Source: Lycium barbarum (lineage: Eukaryota > Streptophyta > Magnoliopsida > Solanales > Solanaceae). From it: 64,000 bases of DNA. The stretch covers positions 25,263,637 through 25,327,636 of the forward strand of contig NC_083339.1 of the NCBI RefSeq assembly GCF_019175385.1, in the 5' to 3' direction. This document shows positions 48,901-60,931 of the stretch, in pieces. Every line of letters begins with the position of its first letter. Within the stretch, counting starts at the first letter, position 1. The notes below the pieces were generated by a model. It saw only the letters and a list, made by a program, of their open reading frames with translations, made no database searches and had not been told where the DNA came from. The position numbers were made by a program, and so were the translations under genes.

Positions 48901-50373
48901 ATGAATTGAGTACCTCGAACTATGGGCCTCAGTCAAGATAAAATGAATAAAATCACCAACACGAGGAATGCACATGCGTCCCTTGATCCTCAAAATCCCC
49001 TCACTATCAAGAATGGCCTCCTTGGCCTCACCCCTCATAATCTTATCTCGAATCTTACACAACTAAGCATACTCAAACTGATGAGTCCTGATCTGCTCTG
49101 ATAGGGATAATCTCGCCTCAACACAAGCTAAGACTTTGCCGGGAACTGAAAAACCAAGACAAACAAAACTGTTGGCTAGAGTCTGAACCTCCATGGCTAA
49201 TGGACGCTCGAAAACAACCAAATGGGCTAAACTTCCCATACTCGTAGCCTTGCGACTCAAGGCATCAGCAACAACATTGGCTTTTCATGGATGATAAAGA
49301 ATAGAGATGTCATAGTCTTTTAGGAGCTCCATCCATTGGTGTTGCCTGGAATTAAGATCTCTCTAGGTAAATATGTTCTGAAAGCTACTGTGGTCAGTGA
49401 AAACCTCACAATGGACACCATACAAGTAATGCCTCCAGATCTTCAAAGGGAAGACCATGGCTAGCAACTTCAAATCATGGGTAGGGTAGTTTCTCTCATG
49501 GATCTTAAACTGACGGAAAGCATAGGCTATGACACTATCCTCCTACATCAAGAAAACACCCAAACCCATGCGAGATGCATCATAATAGACTGATAAATCC
49601 TTACCCTCCACGGGTAATGCTAAAATCGGGTATAAAGTCAAAAGGGTCTTGAGCTTTTGAAAGTTGTCCTCACAATCATCGGACCACTGGAAGGGAGCAT
49701 CCTTCTAAGTCAATCTAGCCAATGAAGAAGCAATAGAAGCCAAACCATTCAGAAATTGACGGTAATAGCTGGATAATCCCACGAAGCTACGGATATCGGT
49801 CACAGTAGTAGGCCTCACCCAATGTCTAACGACCTTAATCTTTTTAGGATCAATCATGATCCCATCCTTAGACACAACGTGGCCCAAGAATGCCATGAAC
49901 TCAAGCCAAAACTCTCACTTCAAATACTTGGCATAAAGCCTCTTGTCCCTCAACAACCCAAGAACAATCCTCAGATGGCGCTCATGCTCCTCTCTACTCT
50001 TGGAATAAACTAAGATATTATCAATGAATACAATCATAAAGGAATCAAGATATGACTTGAAAATTTCATTCATTAAAGTCATAAACACAGCTGGGGCATT
50101 CGTAAACCCAAAGGACATCACAAGGAACTCGTAATGGCTATAACGAGTTCGGAAGGCCGTCTTCGAAAAATCCTCGACCCAAATCTTCAGCTAATGGTAG
50201 CCTGACCTAAAATCAATCTTTGAAAATACTGAAGCACCCTGAAGCTGGTCGAAAAAGTCATCAATACGATGAATGAGATACTTGTTACGAATAGTGATTT
50301 TGGTCAACTGACGATAGTCAATGCACATCCTCATAATACCGTCCTTTTTCTTCACAAATAAAACAGGAACGCC
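48901..50373 (-). pseudogene. Reverse transcriptase and RNase H of gypsy element D
   Basis: Recognisable RT blocks: [18 protein letters not shown], then [15 protein letters not shown] at about 50020-50055, then AFLGHVVSKDGI and SFVGLSSYYRQFLNG. RNase H traces follow to about 49270. The RT catalytic box is FIDN instead of FIDD, so the second metal-binding Asp is lost. Several stops occur (for instance before EFWLEFMAFLG). It cannot encode an active enzyme. Confidence 0.85.
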
Positions 50374-51301
50374 CTAAGCAGAAACACTCGGTCTAATAAA
50401 CCCCTTACTCAATAGATCTGGAAACTGCTCCTTTAGCTCCCTCAACTTAGCGGACGCCATCTTATAAGGAGGAATGGAAATAGGACGCGTGTCAGCATCC
50501 AAGTCGATACAGAAATCAACGCCGCGGTCGGGCGGCATACACATCAAATCAGAAAGGAAGACCTCAGTGAACTCACTCAAAACTACCACGGACTCAAGGG
50601 GCGAAGAATCAACACTAGTATCTCGAACATGGGCTAAATAAGCCAAACACCCCTTAGCCATTAACTTCTTCGCACGGACATAGGAAATGATCTTCTTCGG
50701 AGCAATACTTGGAATACCCCTCCACTCTATTCGAGGAATACCGGGCATAGCTAAAGTGACTGTCTTAGTGTGGCAGTCCAAGATCGCATGGTGAGGAGAT
50801 AGCAAAGTCATACCCGAAATAATGTCGAAGTCTACTATATCCAATATCATTAAGTCTACCCACGTATCATACCCCATGAAAGTAACTAAACAAGACTGAA
50901 AGACTCGATCAACAATAATAGAATCTCCGGCCGGAGTGGATACATGGATATGCATACCAATACAATCACAACATAAATCCCAATCAACAGTATGATAGAC
51001 AGACACATAAGAATAAGTAAACCCCGGATCAAACAATACCGAAGCAGTCGATGTCGAACAGAAATATTACCTGAGATCACAACATTAGAGGCCTCCACCT
51101 CGGGCATACTCGAGAAGGAATAGCAAAGACCGCACCCATGGCCACCTCTAAAAGCCTCCGGACCACCTCTACCTGACTAGTGTCCACCTCTGGTCTGATA
51201 AGAGCCCTCGTGGCTTTGACTGTTATGAACCTCATCTCTGGCGGTGGCTCCAACCTTGTCTGGTGAACCATCTTTACCTGCACATGAAACAAAGTTATAA
51301 A
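50374..51301 (-). pseudogene. Gag end, protease and RT start of gypsy element D
   Basis: The 220-codon open frame 50374-51036 starts at the protease active site, MFDPGFTYSYV, with Phe where Ser or Thr normally follows DPG. It continues through LMILDIVDFDIISGMTLLS to the RT start (ELKEQFPDLLSKGFIRPS). Upstream, in another frame, is the Gly/Arg-rich gag tail (SGRGGPEAFRGGHG, then MPEVEAS) reaching back to about 51275. The zinc knuckle, the rest of gag, the primer site and the 5' LTR are missing. The five bases just after, AATGG (51302-51306), equal those before the 3' LTR (45000-45004). Confidence 0.8.
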
Positions 51302-51306
51302 AATGG

Positions 51307-52130
51307 GTCATCCTCTTAATGACGTGGAGACCTTCATAAGCAAGGGGTTAATTTCCTATTAAAGTTAATCTGCATTGCTGCTCCGGGCTATGCCTTTGAC
51401 CTCACCGGCTTTCTTGGACTCAAATCCCCTTGGATTCGATATTCGAAAGATGAATTTATTTTAATTATGTAAGAAAATCATTTTTTAATATGAATCAAGG
51501 GTTAATTACTTATAAAAACAAATTCATCTTTACTAAACCTATTTTGGATTCATTTTCATGACATGGCGCTTTGAATGAGAAATATTCCCTTATTTGCTAC
51601 TTTGATTGCTAGGGACCCTATTTCTTTGCGAAATTTTTGAGATCCTCTCAAAAATTCTACCGTAGTTTAAACCTATCTCGCTTGGCGAACTCTTATGCCG
51701 ATTCTTATCGTAGGAAATTTTGAGGTTTCCTTAAAATTTCTGCCCTAGTTTAAGGTGTCGAAGTTGATTAAACCTCACTGACCGATTAAGGATAAGAAAT
51801 TTTCAAGTCCTATCTCTGAAGCTTTCTAGGGGTTTCTTGAATTTTTTTCTTTTCTATGTAACCGAGCTTAAAGAGCGCCTACGTATCCTGACGCAGTAGG
51901 AATCAGGTCGAATGTAGTTCAGAAGAAAGTAATTGAGTTTTGGTTTTCACTAATAATACAATTGGGTCCTAAATGGACTGCCTACGTGTCCCACTGTGAG
52001 GAAGTCAGGTCATTGCATAGTTTATATTACAAGGAAATCATTTGGTTTTTCTATCTAATACAAATAATTACAAGCAAAGGAATAACTATTACAACCAAAT
52101 AAATAACTACTAAAAACAAAGAAATAACTA
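51307..52130 (-). other. Ogre 3' non-coding region continued
   Basis: No gene. Two copies of the CCTACGTAT...GTAGTT hairpin phrase lie at 51879-51920 and 51980-52025. A pair of TTTTGAG/CTTAAAATTTC phrases recurs at 51630-51800. Confidence 0.6.
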
Positions 52131-53443
52131 TTATAATTGAAAAGGCGTGCCCTCACGTGTAGTACTGCTTGATCGTGTCTGAGTAGATTGGCTTGGGCCC
52201 CCTTGCCCGTCTATTTCTGTTAGCACTATCGCTCCTCCGGAGATTACTTTGCATAACATATAGGGGACTTGACAGTTAGGAGCAAACTTCCCTTTGTACC
52301 CGTCTTGGTGCGAGAATATTCTTTTGAGTACCATTTGTTCTATTTGAAAAAGCCGAGCTCTGACTCGTTTGTTGAAGTCTCGTGCCATCCTTTGTCGGTA
52401 TAATTGTCCGTGGCATACGACAACCATCCTCTTCTCATCGATTAAAGCCAGTTGCTTGTACCGAGCTCGGACCTAGTCTGCATTGTCCAATTCCGCCTCT
52501 TGAATGATTTTTAGTGACGGTATCTCAACCTCGGCAGGTATAACCGCCTCGGTACCATAATCAAGTAAGTATGGAGTTTCCCCTATTGAAATTCGGGCTA
52601 TTATGCGGTATCCCAATAAAGCATATAGCAGTTGCTCGTGCCAACCCTTGTAATTGTCCGTTATCTTCCTCAATATCCTTTTGATGTTCTTGTTGGCTGC
52701 TTCTACAGCTCCATTCATTTGCGACCGGTAAGTCGCTGAGTTCCGGTAAGTAATCTTGAATTGCTCACAAACATCCTTCATCAGTTCAGATTTTCCCCGT
52801 TATCCATTATAATAGACTCGAGTATGCCGAAGCGGCATATGATATTATTGCGCACAAAGTCAGCTACTACTTTCTTTGTCACTGATTTATGCGATGTTGT
52901 TTCCACCCATTTGGTGAGGTAATGGCAACCAAAATGAATCGATGTCTATTTGAGGAGGTAGGCTCGATGGGTCCAATGACATCCATAACCCAAGCGACGA
53001 ATAGCCAGAGTAAGCTCATGGCGTTGAGTTCACTGGTGGGACTTTTATTAGATCTCTGTGGATCTGGCATTGATGGCATTTCTGTACAAACTTGCAGCAA
53101 TCGCTTTCCATTGTCATCCAGTAATATCTTTCCCGGATGATTTTCTTGGCTAGCGTGAATCCATTCATATGGGGCCCACAGGTCTCAGCATGTACTTCTT
53201 CCAAAAATTTTGTGGCTTCAACGGCATCCACACATCGGAGCAACCCAAGTCTGGCATCTATTTGTAAAGAATTTTCTTGTTCAGAAAGAAACCATTGGCC
53301 ATTCTTCGGATGGTTTTATTTTGACTACTTGTGATATCATCGGGATATTCTCGCTTTTCCAAATACAGCTTGATGTTGTGGTAACATGGTTTGTCGTCTG
53401 GTTACGCTTACATATGGGAATAATAGTCATGCTCTTCTTTTAG
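52131..53443 (-). pseudogene. Integrase of the Ogre/Tat element
   Basis: Minus strand, in order. Zinc domain at 53016-53243: HAETCGPHMNGF and CCKFVQKCHQCQIHRD. Catalytic core: WVMDVIGPIEP (frame-shifted) with the first Asp; IIMDNGENLN with the second; MNGAVEAANKNIKRILRK with the Glu. Then TPYLLDYGTEAVIPAEVEI, and a GPY-type end, GKFAPNCQVPYMLCKV and AIVLTEIDG. The phrases are those of Tat/Ogre integrases, distinct from the chromodomain elements. There are stops after VNSTP and before VRARYKQLA, and a frameshift in the core. Integrase last in pol is the usual Ty3 order. Confidence 0.87.
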
Positions 53444-53706
53444 ACTTATTTCCAGCGTCAATGTGACTGCTTTCTAGGTGCTGAATCATTGATACTATTG
53501 TGGCCAAAGCATCAGCAAACTTATTCTGAGCTCTTGATGTATGCCTGAATTTGTTTTTTTTTTTTTTAACTTTTTACACAACCTTTGGGCCAGGTTCACG
53601 TACGGTAAGATCTTGTCATTCTTGGTGGCCCACTCGCCTTGTACTTAATGGAGCAGCAGATCAGAGTCTCCTACGACCAGTAGTTCATTGATATCCATAT
53701 CCAACG
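53444..53706 (-). pseudogene. Second (archaeal-type) RNase H trace of the Ogre/Tat element
   Basis: Between the first RNase H and integrase the minus strand reads LVVGDSDLLLH and QGEWATKNDKILPYVNLAQR. These match the second RNase H (aRNH) that Tat-lineage elements carry there. The N-terminal part is missing or scrambled, and a run of T (53549-53567) marks slippage. Confidence 0.7.
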
Positions 53707-55100
53707 CTATCTCATATAGGGCTCCACCGTTTCTTCTTCTATGGCCAGTACTCCTTTATCCGGTAAATGAGTTCGAAGGGGTTCGAGATCCTCATCCACG
53801 GGACTTTCAGCTAGTAGGTCGGCCAAGGCTTGTCCTTTGACGGCCTTTTGCGCTATATACACAATGTCGAATTCACTTAACACCATCTGCCATTTGGCCA
53901 AATTCTTGATGGGCATGGGCTGGTGGAAGATATACCTTGATGGGTCCATCTTGGATATGAAATGGGTGGTATACGATGATAAGTAATGTCTCAGTTTCTG
54001 GGCCACCCATGTTAAGGCGCAACAAGTCTTTTTAACCAGTGTATATCTTTCTTCACATGCGGTGAATCTCTTACTCAGGTAGTAGATGACACGTTTCTTT
54101 TTCCCTGTTTCGTCGTGCTGTCCTAACACCCATCCGAACGTATTTTTCGATACTGACAAGTACAACAGGAGTGGGCTCCCAGGCCCGGAAGGTACCAAAA
54201 CTGGTGGATTGGACAAATACCTCTTGATGGTGTCGAAAGCTTCTTGACACTCTTTTGTCCATTTTGTGGGTGCGTCTTTCTTTAAAAGATTAAGTATGGG
54301 CTCGACAATGATAGTAGATTGGGCTATGAACCGCCCAATATAATTTAGTCTCCTTAGGAAGCTCATGACCGCTTTCTTAGTCTTAGGAGGAGGTAACTCT
54401 TGGATTGCTATGATCTTGGCGGGATCTAGTTCTATGCCCCCTCGGCTGACTGTGAATCCAAGTAGTTTTTCGGCGGGTACTCCAAATGCGCACTTGGCTT
54501 GGTTAAGTTTCAAATTAAACTCTCAGATTCTGTCAAAGAATTTCCTCAAATGTGTGGTATGGTCCAAACTCTCCTTTGACTTAATGATGACATCGTCCAA
54601 GTGTACTTCAATTTCCCTATGGATCATGTCGTGGAAGATGGAAGTCATAACTCTCATTTAAGTTGCACTGGCGTTTTTAAGATCGAATGACATTACCCTA
54701 TAATGATACACTCCCCATGGAGTTATGAAAGCTGTCTTTTCCACATCTTCTTTGTCTATTAGGATTGGGTGGTATCCCGCGAAACAATCCACAAATGACT
54801 GTAGTTCATTCTTGGCACAGTTATCTATGAGTATGTGGATGTTTGGAAGTGGTAAATTGTCTTTGGGACTGGCTCGGTTGAGGTCCCGGTAATCCACACA
54901 TATTCGTATCTTTCCATCCCTTTTGAACAGGGGCACTATGTTGGCCAACCATGTAGGGTACAAGGTTATTTCTACCACCCCTGATTTGATTTGTTTTTCC
55001 ACTTCTTCCTTAATGCGGATGCTGAGATCCGGCTTTAACTGCTGAATTTTCTATTTCACGGGGGTAGACCCTGCATTGATAGGCAATCTATAGGACAATA
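53707..55100 (-). pseudogene. Reverse transcriptase and RNase H of the Ogre/Tat element
   Basis: One frame from 55002 to 53707 with stops near 54656 and 54520. RT blocks: SGVVEITLYPTWLANIVP, IRICVDYRDLNRASPKDN, FVDCFAGYHPILI, then VHLDDVIIKSK near 54595. In this last motif the usual Tyr is replaced by His but both Asp remain. RNase H has LLLYLSVSKNTFGWVLGQ (the first Asp replaced by Ser), then LADLLAESPV. Two catalytic changes and the stops show it is inactive. Upstream (55124-55381) is an acidic linker. Confidence 0.87.
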
Positions 55101-55399
55101 TACTAGTGCTTAATCCCGGCATGTCAGTGTATGACCATGAAACGATGTCCACATACGCCTTCAGTAGACTTATCAGTTCTTTGTGCAATTATCCTAGTTT
55201 CTTTGAGGTTCTCTTTGTCACCTAGGTTGATAGCCTCTGTTTCATCCATATTCGACTTTTGCTCATTTTCCAGCTGTTCTACCTCTTCTACAAGACCCTC
55301 AGGTAGCATTATTTCCTCATCATATTCTTTGTACTTTTCCTCCTCTATACCGTTTGACTCATTCCTTTCGCAACATTTCATGACATTTAGGGTTGCTTT

Positions 55400-55770
55400 A
55401 TTATTTTAATTACTATAAAATCAAGGCAAAGTAAGGTTAATAGAAAACACATGCATGTAATTTAGAAGATTAAAAGTGAATACAAATTCATTTTCCCGTA
55501 ATTTGAGGCTTCATTTGGTTGTAATAAAAGTACAAACTGTGGTCATGGCTCGGTCAATGTTGAGCCATTTCTATTTTTTAAAATATTACGAGGTAAATAA
55601 AATGCAAAAAGGAGTGAGCAATCGGTCCTCGACCGATTCTCACCGTTTTAAAATAAATTCATCATTTCTCTACCGAAGAGGCAAAAACAAGATAGAGGTC
55701 CAGTTGGACAATTGCTCGCCCGAATTAACATATCGGATGTTGGGCGCTTCTATGCATTCTTCCAGTACCA
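55400..55770 (-). other. Probable Ogre intron between protease and RT
   Basis: A stop-rich AT-rich stretch separates the protease frame from the RT-linker frame. Ogre elements are known to carry a spliced intron at this place. It contains a perfect inverted repeat, AATCGGTC, CTC, GACCGATT (55620-55638). Exact splice sites are not settled. Confidence 0.5.
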
Positions 55771-55807
55771 CTGAGCAATCTTCTTCATGGAATAGAATCC
55801 CTATCTC

Positions 55808-56815
55808 TTATTCTATGTTTGCATCATTTGGCATAGGTATTCTGTTTGGGAATGAGTGGTATAGATCCAGAATAGGCTTACAGAGCTTTGCAACGCCTTT
55901 CTTCTTCTTGGTAGCCACCAAGACCTCATCATCAGTTGGGACATATCCAATCCCAAATCGAAAATTGTCCTGGGGAATGGGAATTGGCTCTGTTATGCCA
56001 TGTGAATTCTTTCCCAAACCTTTCCCGAGTTCGAACCCATTCTGGAGCATAGTCGATGCAATCACTGCGGGCATTGGTGCTTCTGTAGAGTCTATCTTGT
56101 GGGTAGCTCCCACCAATTCCATCACGTGAAAGTCCGTTCCTCTTGGCACTGCATCAATGACAGGTACTGAATTGTCTAGGTAGTTGTAAATGCTACCTTC
56201 TTCGTGGATCAAAACCTCATGACTGTTCCACACAAATTTTAGAGACCGATGGAGTGAAGATGGCACAGCTCCCTCCATGTGGATCCATGGTCTTCCCAGA
56301 AGCAAGTTGTAGTTTGTAGGTATTTCCATGACTTCGAATTCAGTGACAAATTTTGCTGGCCCTATTTGAATGTTGAGGTCAACTTCCCCGGTGGCATCAC
56401 ACCGACCTCCGTCAAATGCCCATATGTTAGTATGGCTCTGACAAATTTTTCCAAGGTCATAACTCAGCTGAACCAGAGTGGATTCCGGGCATATATTGAG
56501 CCCAGCCCCATTGTCAACTAGAACCCGAGTAACTACCTTGTTGCGGCACATAACAGTGATATGCAGCACCTTGTTGTGATTTGTGCCTTTCTTGGGCAGC
56601 TCTTTCTCAGTGAAGGCGATTTGGTGCTCCTCCATGATATGGGCACCCATTTCCGCCAAGTCTTCGCTACTTGTCCCAGCTGGGACATGGGCTTCTTCCA
56701 ATACCTTCATCAAGGCTAAACGGTGTTGGGGTGAACATAGCAAAAGTGCTAGTACAAATATTTGTGTCGAGGTTTTCTTTAAATTCTCCACAATAGAGAA
56801 TTCTTTTGGTTGCAT
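55808..56815 (-). pseudogene. Protease with G-patch of the Ogre/Tat element
   Basis: A 335-codon open frame. Residues 96-110 hold the aspartic protease core, TRVLVDNGAGLNICP, with catalytic Asp101. Here the usual DTG/DSG is DNG, as in many Tat proteases. LLLGRPWIHM (171-180) is the conserved hydrophobic block. Residues 255-275, TMLQNGFELGKGLGKNSHGI, match a G-patch, an RNA-binding glycine motif found after protease in some retroelements. It is the longest intact open frame of this element. It sits between gag and the intron. Confidence 0.85.
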
Positions 56816-57159
56816 TCGGTGCTAGAAATCTTTCGCTTCGCCTTCAGTACTAGCCCTCTTTGGATTTTTTTCTTTTCTCCCTTAGGCCAAATCTTCGGGT
56901 GTATAACATCTTCCCGACCTCATCATCCCATGAGCCGCAGCTACTTGCACCACAAATTCTTTTCTGAGGGTTGCTACTACTACTTAAGATACGTACCCAA
57001 CAACCGGCGCGGTAATCAACACTTTAAACTGTGGGTGTTCTTGTACAGAGAGTGACTCTACCGTTCGCTCGAGTGCTTGCATAGAATCCTGGATGTCGGG
57101 CCTTCCGAGGACCCAATCCTATTCTTTTTCGATCATGTTAATCACATTGTTTCCATACT

Positions 57160-58990
57160 TAGGCAAAGGATTGGTATTCATGTTTGGTGCGGCCGTTTTA
57201 GAACAATCTCCTTTCTATCAATCATATGATGTATTTTGTACTTTAGATTGATACGGTCCTTAGTGTGCCCAACTCCATTTGAATGGTAGGCACATGTTTG
57301 ATCCGCCCGATAAAATCGGTTCTTTATATCAATGACCTTTAGGGGAAGTGTTTAGATCATCCCGGCAGCACTCAATCTCTTAAATAGATCAGTTTGGGTC
57401 TCTATCAACGGGGTAAATACTCAGGCAGGCTTCTTTTTAACGTTCTGGCGTGGCGCATTGATAGCATTTGGTGGTGATTGGTTTTGGTAATTCATGGGTG
57501 GGTTGTTTTGTGGAGGTCTGTAAGCAGGTGCGAGAGTTTGATAATTTGGCTGCGGAGCTTGGTAATTTGGAGGCAGTGTTTGAAAGGTATTTTGTAGAGC
57601 TTGGTGGTTAGGTGGTGGCATTTGGAAAGTAAGTTGCACGTAATAGACGGGTTCTGGGCTATATGGAGTGGGTATATAGGTATTTGGGGGTAGTGAAGAG
57701 TATATTTCCACCAGAGGTTGGAATTTCTCCTTTCTTTTGGGTCTGGGTCTTGGAGTATGGGAAATGTTCGCCACGTCCTCCTTCTTGCTGATAAATCCTG
57801 TTGAGGTTTATCCAGTAGCCTTGCTAGCTGCACTTATGATTCTTCCCGATTTGAGACCATTCCCTATGGCCTCTCCCATTTTGACAAGTTCAGAGAAAGG
57901 CCTTACAGCCTTTGACAGCAATCAGTCGTCGAAATTCGTTTTTTAGGAACGGATAAAAATAGTGACCAACTCTTCTTCGTCCATTGGCAGTTGCATTCGA
58001 GCGGCTTCAGTTCTCCACCTACTCGCTTACACACGATAGGTCTCGATGGATTTTTTTTTATCTTTTCTAAGTAGTACCAGTCTGGTACTGTTTCCATTTG
58101 AAACGGAACCTTTCCATGAAAGCTCCAACCATATCTTCCCATGTTGTCCATCAGCGTATGTCATGTGCCGTGAACCATTTAGAGGCTTCTCCAGTTAAAC
58201 TTCGGCTAAATAGCCTCATAATGAGTGCCTGATTGTCTCAAACACTGACCAATTGGTCACAGTAAGCTCGTAGATGGGCTTTGGGGTTGCCCGTCCCAGT
58301 AAACATCTCAAATTAAAGTACTTTGAAGCCTTCGGGAAATTCCAAGCTCGGGTGCATTCACAGATCATCGTAGCTCAAAATGCTAGCTTTGCGGGTAGCT
58401 TTCACGGATTGCTCCAGTATCTCAGCCATTTTGTGCTCTAATTCCTTAACGCGCCTATCCTGCTCGGCTCTCCACACCTTTTCCATCTCTTCATAGTGAT
58501 CAATCTCTTAATGATCGGGTGAAAAGGCATTTTAGGTGATAGAATAGTGGAAAGAAACTACTGGGTGTATGGGCTTTTGGGCATGTGGATGGTTTTTGGG
58601 GTTGGTAGGGGAAGGGTGCCTGGGCGTATAGTAGAGCTAAGGTGGGTATCTTGCGGTGCTGGGTAGGAGGGTACCGAATGAATGGTTCTGGGAATTCGGA
58701 TGTCGTTGGGAGGTAATGGGGTTTGGTATGAGGAACCAATATGTCCAACGACAATTGTGTTTGGGGTGAATGGCATTATGGTCCCAGTGGGGTAGGTGAG
58801 GAAGTGATCGGGTAGTGGTGAGCTTAAAGATAGAAAAAGCGGTGGAGGCCTCCTTGCCTCAGTAGGCGCCTCTTTGGCAGCATTGGCCGTTTCTGCTCTC
58901 GTGACCTTTTCTTGGAGGTCAACAACTTTCTCAAACAGTATTTTAATGACGTCCTCAGAAGGTGAGGATTCTTGCAATTCCAGTGAGGGT
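57160..58990 (-). pseudogene. Gag of the Ogre/Tat element
   Basis: N-terminal part at 58558-58977 (VIKILFEKVVDLQEKVTRAE, a coiled coil, then a Pro-rich arm). The middle near 57903-58151 has MGRYGW and FHGKVPFQMETVPDWYYL. A Pro/Gln/Asn-rich region (NHQALQ/NYQAPQ repeats) is at 57421-57774. At the end (about 57200-57400) is FKRLSAAGMI and a zinc module, CAYHSNGVGHTKDRINLK, in which the last Cys is Arg. Frames shift several times. Gag would form the particle shell. Confidence 0.78.
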
Positions 58991-59123
58991 GACTTCCTAA
59001 TGGCGAGTTCAGTACGATTTTTTCATCCTCCAAAGTACCAGTCTTTTTTTCTTTACCTCGGCCTTGTAGGGATAGAGATGCTATTGAAGCTTTCGATCTT
59101 ATAAAGTACGCAAGTGTGAACAC

Positions 59124-59580
59124 GAATCAACCTTCTCTTTCTATAAGAAAAGAACAACTCAAAGGCGAATGATGTTAGTTTGTTAGGCAATGATAAATAA
59201 GGAAAGATATCACATAGAGTTTGGCGTGTAACGCACGTAGCACATAAATAATAATATGTTCGATTCAAATGCTTGATTGATCCCTTGTACCGGGGTTTCG
59301 GGTATTTTAGCTTTTTTTAAGTGGGGGGAATATATATTTATATTTATATAATATAGGGACCGAGTCTTACGTAGACTGCTTACGTATCCCTTCGCGGGAA
59401 ATCGGGCCCTTTCGTAGTTCGGTTTAAATAAAATAAAGACTCTCTTACTTTAAACCTACCCAGACCAGGCCTGATAAGGGCTTCCTACGTATCTCTCCTT
59501 AGGAAATCAGGTCAGACGTAGTTTCTTTTACATATAAAGGGGGGAGGGGCAAATCTGTTAAAAATACAAAAAGGGACCCC
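59124..59580 (-). other. Non-coding spacer with two hairpin phrases
   Basis: Between gag and upstream coding traces. CTTACGTATC...GTAGTT at 59370-59412 and CCTACGTATC...ACGTAGTT at 59483-59525. An AT-rich patch at 59325-59355. Confidence 0.6.
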
Positions 59581-60620
59581 CTAAGTATCTACCCAAAAGG
59601 TGACCTCTCTTCGAGATCGGAACGGGTTGTTTGTCCTTTCAACCACATTTCTAGCCAAAGTCCCTAATTTATAATACTGATGCAGGAGCACTACCCAAAT
59701 GTTGCCCATACGATCCAAGTGCTCTAACTCAAACTTGAAGGACTCGCAATCTTTAGTGTCATGCCCCGATGCTCCAGAGTGAAAAAGACAAATCTTTCTT
59801 TGACTTGATCCCATAGACGAGTCCTTCCAAGCGGCCCTGATTGGTTTGATCTTTCCCGTGCTTGCCAGTTTCTGGAAGATGCTAGCGTATGAATCCTTGA
59901 AGATAGTGAAGTCGTAACGCCAAATATGAGTGTTCAGCGTGATTCCTTCATTCGGGAAAACAGTGTCGTGGACCAACAGCGAATGAAGTCAGCACAGCTT
60001 GGTGATGGTCTTGTCGTCGATCAATCATATGATTCTCTTTTTGAAGGCCAAACACTCATCAGCAGTATGGCCTGACTGTTCTAGGTGGAACAGACACCTT
60101 TTGTGTGCGAAGACCGGGGCACAGGGCGGCAACTTCTCGCGACAAATGCAGGTGGCTCCCACACTCTTGAGCTTTTCAAAGATTTCTTCGCACGAACATG
60201 TCTTGGTGAGACGTGATAAGGGCAGGCGGCAGCCTTAAGTGCAATTACCCACCAAGTTGGCGATGACGGGAAAACGAACTCTATTTGTAATTCGGACTTT
60301 TCCTCTCAGTTTGTGGAGGCAACAGAGGCAGCCTCTTTTGATGGCCAAGTGGGTTCTAGCCGGTCAGATTCCACTTCATAATCTTCATCCTCTTGTCCCT
60401 AAAATGGGGGTATGTACCTGTGAGGTATTCCTTTGCCTTTGTCTGAAAGTTCTTCTTGGTGATGCCCTATCTTAGTGGGCTCTTTGGGCGAGCTTTCCAC
60501 TGAGTCCATCAACTCGTCAGCCTCTTTGATCTTGGCCTTGACTGCCCGGATTTTCCTTTCTAGGTCTTAAATCTTTCTTTTGATGGCAATATATTCCTGG
60601 GTGTTCATGGCATCTATTTC
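59581..60620 (-). pseudogene. Two tandem gag-like zinc modules upstream of Ogre gag
   Basis: The module IF-x-KL...G then C-x2-H-x5-GH-x4-C-x2-FK appears twice on the minus strand. One is at 59581-59976 (SIFQKLASTGKIKPI; CLFHSGASGHDTKDCESFK), the other at 60030-60220 (IFEKLKSVGAT; CLFHLEQSGHTADECLAFK). They resemble the gag-end module at 57200-57400. Upstream (60480-60610) is an acidic coiled-coil stretch (KAKIKEADELMDSVESS). They lie between ORF1 and gag, so they may be the end of ORF1 or a duplicated gag end. Stops separate the pieces. Confidence 0.65.
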
Positions 60621-60900
60621 TACCTTTGGGGAAATGTAACTATGGTTAGTACGGGTTTGTAACTATTTTGGTGTTTTTCTTTGCTTTTATTTGGGTAGTG
60701 GTCGGTACTCGAGATCAATCAAGCATTTAAACGAAACATATGAAACAAACAAAGCACATATTCACATAACAATATATCATTAAAACATATACTATCGTTT
60801 TCCTAAGGTTTCTAATTGCTTGAAACATAAATGTTCCATTTGTACCAAACCATTGCCCCATAATCATAAATTTCATTAACAATATTCTTCCCAAAAGGGG
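60621..60900. other. AT-rich spacer in Ogre ORF1 region
   Basis: No reading frame or motif recognised. Confidence 0.45.
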
Positions 60901-60931
60901 TACAAAAGATAAGTAAAGACAGAAAAATAAA

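Noticed and set aside
55476..56129. Plus-strand 217-codon frame
   Set aside because: It lies opposite the Ogre protease end and intron, with no recognisable domain.
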